Below are positions 1 to 6,299 of a DNA stretch of 9,417 bases, piece after piece. The stretch spans positions 1 through 9,417 of the forward strand of contig URHE01000071.1 in the NCBI GenBank assembly GCA_900547595.1, written 5' to 3'. This stretch comes from an uncultured Desulfovibrio sp. (GTDB lineage Bacteria > Desulfobacterota > Desulfovibrionia > Desulfovibrionales > Desulfovibrionaceae). Both the position numbers and the translations under genes were made by a program. Position 1 is the stretch's first letter, and each line of letters begins with the position of its first letter. Under the pieces are notes generated by a model, which worked only from the letters and a program-made list of their open reading frames with translations, did not search any database and was not told where the DNA came from.

Positions 1-1
1 G

Positions 2-730
2 TCCGCGCCGGCGCAGGCGCCCGCCGCCGGGGCATCGCCTTCGTCCGCCGCGGTTCCCGTGGCGGCGTCACCCGCGGGGGTCGAGGACGCGTGCGTCTTT
101 CTGGTCAGCGTGGGCGAAAATGGCCGCGTTTCCACAGGCTCGGGCTTTTTCGTGGCGCCGGGCCGGGTGGCGACCAACCGCCATGTGGTGGAAGCGTCAC
201 AAGGCGGCCTTCTGGTGACGAGCAAGGCGCTGGGGCGCCCGGTGGCCGGGCGCGTGCTGGCCAGAAGCAACGAGGAGAACGGCGACTACGCCCTGGTGGC
301 CGTGGAGCTTCCCGCCGACGCGCGCCCCGCGGTGCTTGGTTTTGCCGATGCGGCCCGGCGCACGGACAAGGTGGGCGCCTGGGGCTTCCCCGATGTGGTG
401 GGCAAGAACGACCCGGGCTATGCCCGCCTGCTCACGGGCGCGGACATCACGGCCATGCCCGAACTTTCCTACAGCGAGGGCGTGGTCAGCGCCGTGCTTG
501 ACCGCACGCCGCCGCTCATCGTCCATACCGCGCCCATATCCCCCGGCAACAGCGGCGGCCCGCTGGTCAACGAGCGCGGCGAAGTGGTGGGCATCAATAC
601 CATGATCTCCCTTGACGAAGGCAGTTACCGCCAGGCATCCATCGCCCTGGCCGGCGCGGACCTGCTCCGTTTTCTCACCGCGCAGGGCGTCCCGGTGCAG
701 ACGCGGCGCGCCGCCACGGAGGCCCCATGA
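2..730 (+). CDS. Trypsin-like serine protease domain protein, 5' end outside window
   Basis: The reading frame is open from the first bases of the window, so the gene starts upstream. The GTG at 59 is probably not the true start, because the codons before it encode a Pro/Ala/Ser-rich linker that continues into the domain. The rest is a compact chymotrypsin-fold protease of the HtrA/trypsin-like type. Visible motifs are GSGFFV and TNRHVV with the catalytic His codon at 182-184, the Asp in NGDYALV at 284-286, and the Ser in PGNSGGPLV at 551-553, followed by GEVVGINT. The triad is complete, so the enzyme should be active. No PDZ domain follows; the protein ends about 60 residues after the Ser. 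The missing N-terminus could hold a signal peptide, membrane anchor or other domain, so the cellular location is unknown. The stop codon overlaps the next start (ATGA), indicating translational coupling with the srf-like genes. The substrate is unknown; processing of a neighbouring product is an inference. Confidence 0.9.
   Translation, partial: SAPAQAPAAGASPSSAAVPVAASPAGVEDACVFLVSVGENGRVSTGSGFFVAPGRVATNRHVVEASQGGLLVTSKALGRPVAGRVLARSNEENGDYALVAVELPADARPAVLGFADAARRTDKVGAWGFPDVVGKNDPGYARLLTGADITAMPELSYSEGVVSAVLDRTPPLIVHTAPISPGNSGGPLVNERGEVVGINTMISLDEGSYRQASIALAGADLLRFLTAQGVPVQTRRAATEAP
718..722 (+). promoter_or_regulatory. Ribosome binding site of the SrfA-like gene
   Basis: GGAGG lies four bases before the ATG at 727, inside the last codons of the protease gene. 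It supports the ATG that overlaps the protease stop codon as the real start. Confidence 0.75.
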
Positions 731-1917
731 GCAGCACCCGCATCGCCTCCACCTCCCGCGCCGGCATGCACGCGCTCGCGTTTCAGGGCATTGTCCCCAG
801 CGCCGCCTTTCCCCAGGTCCGGGACATGCTCCTGCGCAAATTCGGGGACGAATATGTGCTCCTCTTCGCCCGACCGGCGGAAAACACGGCGGACGGCACC
901 ATCGACTGGTACTCCCCGGTCCAGGGCGAACCGCGCAGGCTCGGCGACCTCCCCCCCGAGCGGGAACGCGCCGCGCGCGAGCGTCTGGCGCACATGGGCG
1001 GCGAGATCCTCCGCTACGCGGAGGAACTCATCCATTCGCACGACCCGCTCAAGGTCACGCGGGGCAACATCCTCAAGCTTGCCCTGTGCTATCCCGACGA
1101 TACGGCCCTCTATGTGGTGGGCGCCCAGCCGGTCTTTACCTGCTGGGGCTTCGGGCCGGGCACGCCCGGCGTGGAGGCCGCCAACCTGAGCCGCCTGGCC
1201 GTGCCCGCCGGAGAGGCGCAGCCGGAAACGGCCACCCCCGCGTCCCCTCCGCCCCCGCCCGCCGCGCCGGAAACACGCGGCGCGGGGTGCCTCTGGTGGC
1301 TGCTCCCCCTGCTGCTCGCCTGCGCCCTGGGCTTCCTGCTCTTCACAAGTTTTGCCGGGCTGCCCGCGCCCGGAGGCACGGCGCTTCTGTATCTCCCCGG
1401 GCCGGACTTTCTGGCCGCGCCGCCGTCGCGCCAGAAGGAGCTTGAGCAACGCGCGGCGGAAATCGCCGAGCTGCGGCGCAAGGCGGAGGCCCACGCGGCC
1501 CTCTGCCGCAAGGCCCCGGAGGGGAAGGCGGCCCTGCCCGCCGCCCCCAAAAACCAGCTCGTCATCCCGGAAGGCGCCCGCGATCCCGGCTTCATGGCGG
1601 GCCGCTGGCGCTGCGACACGGGCCTGGCCAACACCCGCACCGGCGAGGCCGTGGTTTTCGAGTTCGCCTTTGACGCCAAGGGCAAGGGTCAGGGCATCAT
1701 CCACGAACAGCGCGACCGCTGCACGGGCGACGCCACGGCCCGCTTCGACAACGGCCTGCTCCACATCGAGCTTGGGCCGCAACAGTGCGAAAACTCCACC
1801 GCCGGCTACGCGCGGGTCAGCATTGATTGCCGCGCTTCCGCCAGCGGAGCGAGCCAGTGCGTGGGCATCAATGACGACGGCACCCGCTGGGATGCCGATT
1901 TCCGCCGGGTGCGCTGA
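727..1917 (+). CDS. SrfA-like membrane-anchored protein with Cys-rich C-terminal domain
   Basis: 396 residues, read from the ATG that overlaps the upstream stop. Residues 1-155 form a mixed alpha/beta domain with the phrase TIDWYSPVQGEPRRL and, near its end, PVFTCWGFGPG. A Pro/Ala-rich linker (about 159-183) leads to one hydrophobic span at about 187-210 (starting CLWWLLPLLLACALGF). A charged, heptad-like helix follows (about 235-262), then a C-terminal domain from about 287 with Cys296, Cys332, Cys354, Cys368 and Cys378. There is no signal peptide, so the first domain is probably cytoplasmic and the Cys-rich domain periplasmic, where disulfides could form. I relate it to the SrfA family by its place before srfB/srfC and by its layout; that family call is moderate and made from memory. 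The C-terminal domain resembles that of the next gene. No catalytic motif is evident; a sensor, adaptor or anchor for the SrfB/SrfC proteins is an inference. Confidence 0.8.
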   Translation: MSSTRIASTSRAGMHALAFQGIVPSAAFPQVRDMLLRKFGDEYVLLFARPAENTADGTIDWYSPVQGEPRRLGDLPPERERAARERLAHMGGEILRYAEELIHSHDPLKVTRGNILKLALCYPDDTALYVVGAQPVFTCWGFGPGTPGVEAANLSRLAVPAGEAQPETATPASPPPPPAAPETRGAGCLWWLLPLLLACALGFLLFTSFAGLPAPGGTALLYLPGPDFLAAPPSRQKELEQRAAEIAELRRKAEAHAALCRKAPEGKAALPAAPKNQLVIPEGARDPGFMAGRWRCDTGLANTRTGEAVVFEFAFDAKGKGQGIIHEQRDRCTGDATARFDNGLLHIELGPQQCENSTAGYARVSIDCRASASGASQCVGINDDGTRWDADFRRVR

Positions 1918-1936
1918 TTGCCCCGGACAGCCAGCC

Positions 1937-1954
1937 GCGGGGGCTTTTCCCCGC
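1937..1954 (+). promoter_or_regulatory. Short hairpin just before a ribosome binding site
   Basis: GCGGGG (1937-1942) and CCCCGC (1949-1954) are perfect inverted repeats, giving a 6-bp all-GC stem with the loop GCTTTT. The stem ends one base before the GGAG ribosome binding site of the exported-protein gene. No U-run follows, so it is not a standard terminator. It could tune translation or mark an mRNA processing site, but chance is possible in such GC-rich DNA. Confidence 0.4.
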
Positions 1955-1955
1955 C

Positions 1956-1959
1956 GGAG
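1956..1959 (+). promoter_or_regulatory. Ribosome binding site deciding the start of the exported-protein gene
   Basis: GGAG lies six bases before the ATG at 1966. It favours this ATG over the in-frame TTG at 1918, which directly follows the previous stop and would add 16 residues in front of the signal peptide. Confidence 0.7.
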
Positions 1960-1965
1960 CCGATC

Positions 1966-3084
1966 ATGAGCATGCTTCTTCGTCTCACGATTCTCCTTGT
2001 CCTGTGCTGCGCGCAGGCCGGGGAAGGTCTGTGCGCCGACACCCTGACCAATATCCCGCGGCCGGCGGCGCCCGGCGCCCAGGGCCTGCGCGGGCTTCTT
2101 GCGCCCGGCGCGCTCGTGCGCCTGCCCGATGGCCGCCAGACCCGCATCATCGAGGTCCTGCCCGAAGGTATCCGCACAGAGCTTGGCGTGACGCTCACGC
2201 CCGAGGGCGTGGTGGAAGGCGCGGCGCAGACGGCGCCGGTCACGGTGCTGGAACCCGCGACCCTCCCTGCGGCCCCGACGCCCGGAACGGCGCGGGCAAC
2301 GACGCCGCAAACCCCGGAATCCCAAACGGATGTCCCGCAGACGGTCCGGCCCGAAACGCCGCAGGCCCCGGAGACGCCCGCGCCGCAAAATCCGGAACGC
2401 GCCGAAGTTCCCGTGCCCGCGGTCCCGCAGGGCGCCGGGACGCAGCGGACCGTGCCGGCGGTCCCCGGGGAGACGCCCCACCAGCTGACCATTGTCGAGC
2501 TGCTGCCCATGACCCCGGCCCCGGAACAGCGCAAGGCGGAAAAAACGCCTGCCAGAGAAGAGCCGAAGCCGGACCCCGCGCCAGAAAAAAAGAAGGCCGC
2601 TCCCGCGAAGGAGGCCAAGGCCAAGGCGCCGAAGCCCAAGGAACCCGCCAAACCCAAGGCCAGCACGAAAAAACCGGCCATTGGCGAGGAGCTGCGCATC
2701 CCGCCCGAGGCCGTGACCACGGGCAATCTCGACTTTCTTGAGGGCTGCTGGCAGGGCACGCGCCCGGAATACTATTCCAAGCGGATCATCAAGGAATGCT
2801 TCTGTTTCGGCGCCAATGGCGGCGCGGGCAAGCGCCGCGTCATCGATTCCCTGGGTGGCCGGATGTGCATCGGCTCCTCCAGGGCCAAACTGTCCAAGGA
2901 CGGCGTGCTCTCGGTGACGTCCTCCGGCGCGGCCTGCACGGACGGCGAGCGCTGGGGCCAGGCGGAAATGGTCTGCCGGGGCACGGGCCAGCGCGCGCCC
3001 TGCACCTGGGTATTCAAGGACGCCCAGGGCGGCAGGCAGTCCTATGAAATTCCCTTTGTCCGTGTGGAAAGCTGCGGGAGGTAG
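1966..3084 (+). CDS. Predicted exported protein, Pro/Lys-rich spacer and Cys-rich C-terminal domain
   Basis: 372 residues from the ATG at 1966, chosen for its GGAG site and because a signal peptide then begins at residue 1. The signal peptide has the hydrophobic core LTILLVLCC, with cleavage likely after AQA (residue 18) or after LCA (residue 24). No proper lipobox is present, so it is probably soluble. Residues 25-95 look like a small beta-rich domain (ALVRLPDGRQTRIIEVLPEG). Residues about 96-237 are a spacer, first Pro/Thr/Ala/Glu-rich, then Lys/Pro/Glu/Ala-rich from about 189, resembling the periplasm-spanning region of TonB. The C-terminal domain from about 254 begins with LDFLEGCW and has eight Cys (261, 278, 280, 301, 324, 337, 346, 370). 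Its spacing of C-G, DG-L, C, C, C and a final F-x-RV motif matches the end of the preceding protein. It lies three bases before srfB. Function is unknown; a periplasmic partner or split paralogue of the SrfA-like protein is inferred. Confidence 0.82.
   Translation: MSMLLRLTILLVLCCAQAGEGLCADTLTNIPRPAAPGAQGLRGLLAPGALVRLPDGRQTRIIEVLPEGIRTELGVTLTPEGVVEGAAQTAPVTVLEPATLPAAPTPGTARATTPQTPESQTDVPQTVRPETPQAPETPAPQNPERAEVPVPAVPQGAGTQRTVPAVPGETPHQLTIVELLPMTPAPEQRKAEKTPAREEPKPDPAPEKKKAAPAKEAKAKAPKPKEPAKPKASTKKPAIGEELRIPPEAVTTGNLDFLEGCWQGTRPEYYSKRIIKECFCFGANGGAGKRRVIDSLGGRMCIGSSRAKLSKDGVLSVTSSGAACTDGERWGQAEMVCRGTGQRAPCTWVFKDAQGGRQSYEIPFVRVESCGR
2586..2592 (+). other. Possible -1 frameshift heptamer A AAA AAG
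   Basis: In the reading frame of the exported-protein gene the bases fall as GAA AAA AAG, giving the in-phase heptamer A AAA AAG known from dnaX. A -1 slip would enter a frame ending at TGA 2739-2741 and so drop the Cys-rich domain. No good upstream stimulatory Shine-Dalgarno was seen, and I did not establish a downstream hairpin. Glu-Lys-Lys-Lys coding can create the motif by chance. Confidence 0.2.
3076..3082 (+). promoter_or_regulatory. Ribosome binding site of srfB
   Basis: GGGAGGT spans the end of the previous gene and lies five bases before the ATG at 3088. It is the strongest Shine-Dalgarno match in the window and fixes the srfB start. Confidence 0.85.
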
Positions 3085-3087
3085 CGG

Positions 3088-6000
3088 ATGTTCCCCATGC
3101 CCCAGTACCGGAATCCCGTCAGCCTCATCCCCGGCGGCTGCCCGCAGCTGCTGGACTTCGCCGCCGATCTTTCCCTGCTCGACAGTGTGCGCTACAGCTT
3201 TGAGGAGCTCCGCGAAACCGAGGCCGGCGGCGAGACCCGCGTCCATCTGCATGCCTTCCGGAAAAATGCCGACGGCGAATTCGCGGACGAACTGGACCCG
3301 ACGCGCAGGGCGGGCGGCTACGCCTACGAGCTCAATGCCCGCAAGGCCATCCAGCCCTGGCTCGGGCAGTGGATCCCCGTGCCGTTCCTGCGCACGCGCG
3401 AACAGACCTGGCCGGACAGCGGCGACTGCCGCTTTGAATACGGCCCCACCAACTGGGCGCGCGTCCGTCTTGCCCTGAGCGACGAGGCGCCGGACACCCT
3501 GCGCGTGGTGCTGGCCTTTGACATGGGCGTGGAGGACAAGGCCGGCGACGTCTATGCCGCGCTCACCCCGGAAGATGTGGACGCCAACGCCCATTTCCGG
3601 CTGGCCTGGCGCTTCCGGGACAACGCGTGGTTCATGGACCTCGCCTGGGTGGAGGAATGGCTGCGCGAACTCTGGCAGACCTGGCGCAAGCGTCAGGGCC
3701 GTCCCCCGGCGGACGAGGAACAGCAGTTCGCCCATCTCGCCGCCTACCTCACCACGCTGGAGGCGCTGGAACGCGCCATCCGCGGCACCGAGGTCTATGT
3801 CATCCGGCCGGACGCCAAAAGCTGCGTGGATGTGGACCTGGTGCTGGACATCGGCAATTCGCGCACCACGGGCATCCTGGTGGAGACCCACACCCAGAGC
3901 GCCACCAACCTCAATGACAGCTACCTGCTCCAGCTGCGGGACATGGACGAGCCGGACAAGGTCTATACCGACCCCTTCGAGACCCGCGTGGAATTTTCCG
4001 AGATCAGCTTCGGCAACGACGCCCTGAGCCTGCGCTCGGGACGGCGCACCCCGGCCTTCGCCTGGCCCTCGCCGGTGCGCATCGGCCCGGAGGCGGCGCG
4101 CCTCGCCACGCTCTCGCGCTGCGAGCAGGGCTCCACGGGCATGTCCAGCCCCAAGCGCTATCTCTGGGACGAGCGCAACTGGAAGCGCACCTGGCGTTTC
4201 AACACCAAGAGCGAAAAGGCGCCCTATGTCACGCGCGGGCCGCTGGCCCAGCGCATCAATTCCAGCGGCACGCCCCTCTGCTGCATGGACGATCCGCTCT
4301 TCACCCGCAATCGCGCCTTCCGCGATCAGGAGCGTGAAAGCGCCTTCGAGTCGCTCTTCACCCGCTCCTCGCTGATGATGTTTCTGCTGGTGGAGATCAT
4401 CCAGCAGGCGCTTCTGACCATCAATTCGCCGGGGCAGCGCTGCCGCCGCGAAGCCTCCGCCGAGCCGCGCCGCCTGCGCCAGGTCATCTTCACCGTGCCG
4501 GGCGGCATGCCCCTCGCGGAGCAGAAAATCTATCGCCGCTGGGCCAAATGGGCCGTCCATGTGCTGTGGGAGGCGCTCGGCTGGGGCCAGTACTATGTGG
4601 CCGCTCCCGCCCGGCGCCGTCACGGCGAGGCGGCGGACTACCGCACAAATCCGGTCATCCGCTGCGACTGGGACGAAGCCACCTGCACCCAGCTGGTCTT
4701 CATCTACAACGAGATCACCCGCAAATTCCAGGGCGACGCGCAGCTCTTCTGCGAACTCATGGGCCGCCCCCGCGCCTTTCCCGGCAGGGATGGACTGGCG
4801 CCCAGCGTGCGCGTCGCCACCATCGACATCGGCGGCGGCACCACGGACCTTTCCATCACGACCTTTGAACTCGCCAGCGCAGAAGGCGCCACGCCGCGCA
4901 TGGCCCCGCATCCGGACTTTCACGACGGTTTCAACCTTGCCGGGGACGACATCCTCCGCGCCGTGGTGGCCGAGCATGTGCTCGAGGCCGTGGGCGCGGC
5001 CATGGCCGGGGCGGGCGTGAAGAACACGCGCGCCGCGCTGGCCGCGCTTTTCGGGCGCGACACCATGGACAGCAGCAAGGACCGCCTCAACCAGCGCATC
5101 CAGTTCATCCGTCAGGTGGCCGTCCCCGCGGCGCTGCGCGTCCTCGCGCTCTATGAGGAGGCGGACGTGCGCGGCGGCGGCGGGGGCGCGGTATTCCGCC
5201 TGGGCGACTGCTTCACGCGGCCCGCCGATGGGCAGGACGCCGACGACCGGCGCGGGCAGACGGCCCGGACTGGCGCCGAAAACGCCCCCGCGCCCGGTGA
5301 AAGCGCCGCGCCCGTCTTTTCCGGCGGCCTCGCGCCCATGCCCGGCGCCGCCGCCCTGCGCTATGTGGCGGACTATGTGCGGGAGCATGGCGGCGCAGAC
5401 GACTTTGACCCGCTCGCCATCCCCATCCGCGTGGACCCGCGCCGCGTGGACGACACGGTGCGCACGGCCCTGCGCGACGTGCTCGCCAATCTGTGCGAGG
5501 TCATCCAGCTCTACGACTGCGATGTCCTCCTGCTCACGGGCAGGCCCAGCCGCTGGCCCGGCATCGCGGAGAGCATCTGCTCCCTGCTGCCCGTGCCGCC
5601 AAGCCGCATCTTCCCCATGGGCGACTACCGCGTGGGCGGCTGGTACCCCTTCTCGGATGCGCTCGGCAACATGACCGACCCCAAGACCACGGTGGTTGTG
5701 GGGGCCATCCTCTGCGCCCTGGCCGAGGGACAGCTGGAGGGATTTTCCTTTGATCCGCACGGGCTCAGGCTCACCTCCACGGCCCGCTATATCGGCGAAA
5801 TGGAGCTGAACGGCCAGATCCGCGCCAACAAGGTCTGGTTCACGGTGGACCCGGAGCGCCGCAGCGTGGAACCGCCCGTGGCCGAAGTGACCTTCAGCGG
5901 GCCCATGGCCGTGGGCTTCCGCCAGCTGGCCGCCGAACGCTGGACGACCACGCGCTATTATTTTCTGGAATTCGTCAATGATGACGCGCGGCGGGAAAAC

Positions 6001-6228
6001 GCCCATCTTCTGCCCTTCACCGTCCGGCTGCGCCTCACCCTGCCTGACGGGGACGAAACCACGGCCCCCGGCGCGGACGCCGGCGCGGGCGAAGGCGAGT
6101 TTTCCATCGAGGAAGTGACGGGCCGGGGCGGCGAAAGCCCGTCGGGCAAGGTGCTGGACATGCGGCTCCAGACACTGCCCCGCGACGAAGGCTTCTGGAT
6201 GGATACGGGCATCGTCTACGGCGATTGA
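3088..6228 (+). CDS. srfB: SrfB family protein with actin/Hsp70-type ATPase core
   Basis: 1046 residues, the usual size of the SrfB family. The N-terminus carries the family-like phrase VSLIPGGCPQLLDF (11-24), followed by about 220 residues with no Hsp70 counterpart. The ATPase core then shows phosphate-1 DIGNSRTTG (254-262), phosphate-2 DIGGGTTD (580-587), an AGDDIL element (618-623) like the one after phosphate-2 in DnaK, and an adenosine motif VLLLTGRPS (813-821). These are the hallmarks of the actin/Hsp70/sugar-kinase ATPase fold. The gap of about 320 residues between the phosphate motifs is much longer than in DnaK, so subdomains are enlarged. A Gly/Pro/Ala/Asp-rich insert occupies about 692-751. 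The C-terminal part, after about 885, is beta-rich. No signal peptide or membrane span is seen, so it is probably cytoplasmic. It lies three bases after the exported-protein gene and is followed by srfC. In Salmonella the name comes from the SsrB-regulated srf genes; the molecular role is not established. Confidence 0.92.
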   Translation: MFPMPQYRNPVSLIPGGCPQLLDFAADLSLLDSVRYSFEELRETEAGGETRVHLHAFRKNADGEFADELDPTRRAGGYAYELNARKAIQPWLGQWIPVPFLRTREQTWPDSGDCRFEYGPTNWARVRLALSDEAPDTLRVVLAFDMGVEDKAGDVYAALTPEDVDANAHFRLAWRFRDNAWFMDLAWVEEWLRELWQTWRKRQGRPPADEEQQFAHLAAYLTTLEALERAIRGTEVYVIRPDAKSCVDVDLVLDIGNSRTTGILVETHTQSATNLNDSYLLQLRDMDEPDKVYTDPFETRVEFSEISFGNDALSLRSGRRTPAFAWPSPVRIGPEAARLATLSRCEQGSTGMSSPKRYLWDERNWKRTWRFNTKSEKAPYVTRGPLAQRINSSGTPLCCMDDPLFTRNRAFRDQERESAFESLFTRSSLMMFLLVEIIQQALLTINSPGQRCRREASAEPRRLRQVIFTVPGGMPLAEQKIYRRWAKWAVHVLWEALGWGQYYVAAPARRRHGEAADYRTNPVIRCDWDEATCTQLVFIYNEITRKFQGDAQLFCELMGRPRAFPGRDGLAPSVRVATIDIGGGTTDLSITTFELASAEGATPRMAPHPDFHDGFNLAGDDILRAVVAEHVLEAVGAAMAGAGVKNTRAALAALFGRDTMDSSKDRLNQRIQFIRQVAVPAALRVLALYEEADVRGGGGGAVFRLGDCFTRPADGQDADDRRGQTARTGAENAPAPGESAAPVFSGGLAPMPGAAALRYVADYVREHGGADDFDPLAIPIRVDPRRVDDTVRTALRDVLANLCEVIQLYDCDVLLLTGRPSRWPGIAESICSLLPVPPSRIFPMGDYRVGGWYPFSDALGNMTDPKTTVVVGAILCALAEGQLEGFSFDPHGLRLTSTARYIGEMELNGQIRANKVWFTVDPERRSVEPPVAEVTFSGPMAVGFRQLAAERWTTTRYYFLEFVNDDARRENAHLLPFTVRLRLTLPDGDETTAPGADAGAGEGEFSIEEVTGRGGESPSGKVLDMRLQTLPRDEGFWMDTGIVYGD

Positions 6229-6252
6229 GACAACAGTTCCCGCGACGTCCGG

Positions 6253-6289
6253 TCCCCGGGCGCGCGGGTGGCGCATACCCGCCCGGGGA
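6253..6289 (+). promoter_or_regulatory. Long GC-rich hairpin abutting the srfC ribosome binding site
   Basis: The arms TCCCCGGGC (6253-6261) plus GGGT (6266-6269), and ACCC (6277-6280) plus GCCCGGGGA (6281-6289), pair perfectly over 13 bp. There is a four-base GCGC bulge on the 5' side and the loop is GGCGCAT. The last paired base is the first A of the AAGGAG ribosome binding site. There is no U-run, so termination is unlikely. Control of srfC translation, transcript processing or 3'-end protection of the srfB message are possible roles. Confidence 0.55.
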
Positions 6290-6294
6290 AGGAG
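6289..6294 (+). promoter_or_regulatory. Ribosome binding site deciding the srfC start
   Basis: AAGGAG lies five bases before the ATG at 6300. It supports this start over the in-frame TTG at 6225, which overlaps the srfB stop and would add 25 Arg/Pro/Gly-rich residues encoded by the hairpin region. Confidence 0.8.
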
Positions 6295-6299
6295 CTCTC

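Noticed and set aside
1918..1965. TTG at 1918 as the start of the exported protein
   Set aside because: It would put 16 Arg/Pro-rich residues before the signal peptide, and no ribosome binding site serves it. The ATG at 1966 has GGAG at good spacing.
2008..2040. Lipoprotein signal in the exported protein (Cys residues near the end of the hydrophobic core)
   Set aside because: None of the Cys is preceded by the small residue a lipobox needs (contexts are VLC, LCC and GLC). AQA or LCA fits signal peptidase I better.
625..6276. Very long antisense open frame of 1883 codons on the - strand
   Set aside because: It lies exactly codon-on-codon opposite three + strand genes that all share one frame (starts 727, 1966 and 3088). 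It is open only because the rare sense codons TTA, CTA and TCA are missing in this GC-rich DNA. Its translation is Arg/Gly/Ala/His-rich with no domain, and it crosses the gene junctions.
6253..6294. Intrinsic terminator between srfB and srfC
   Set aside because: The stem is strong but is followed by AAGGAG and a start codon rather than a U-run, and srfC clearly continues the operon.
6225..6299. TTG at 6225, overlapping the srfB stop, as the srfC start
   Set aside because: The added 25 residues are low-complexity and are encoded by the hairpin region, whereas AAGGAG stands five bases before the ATG at 6300.
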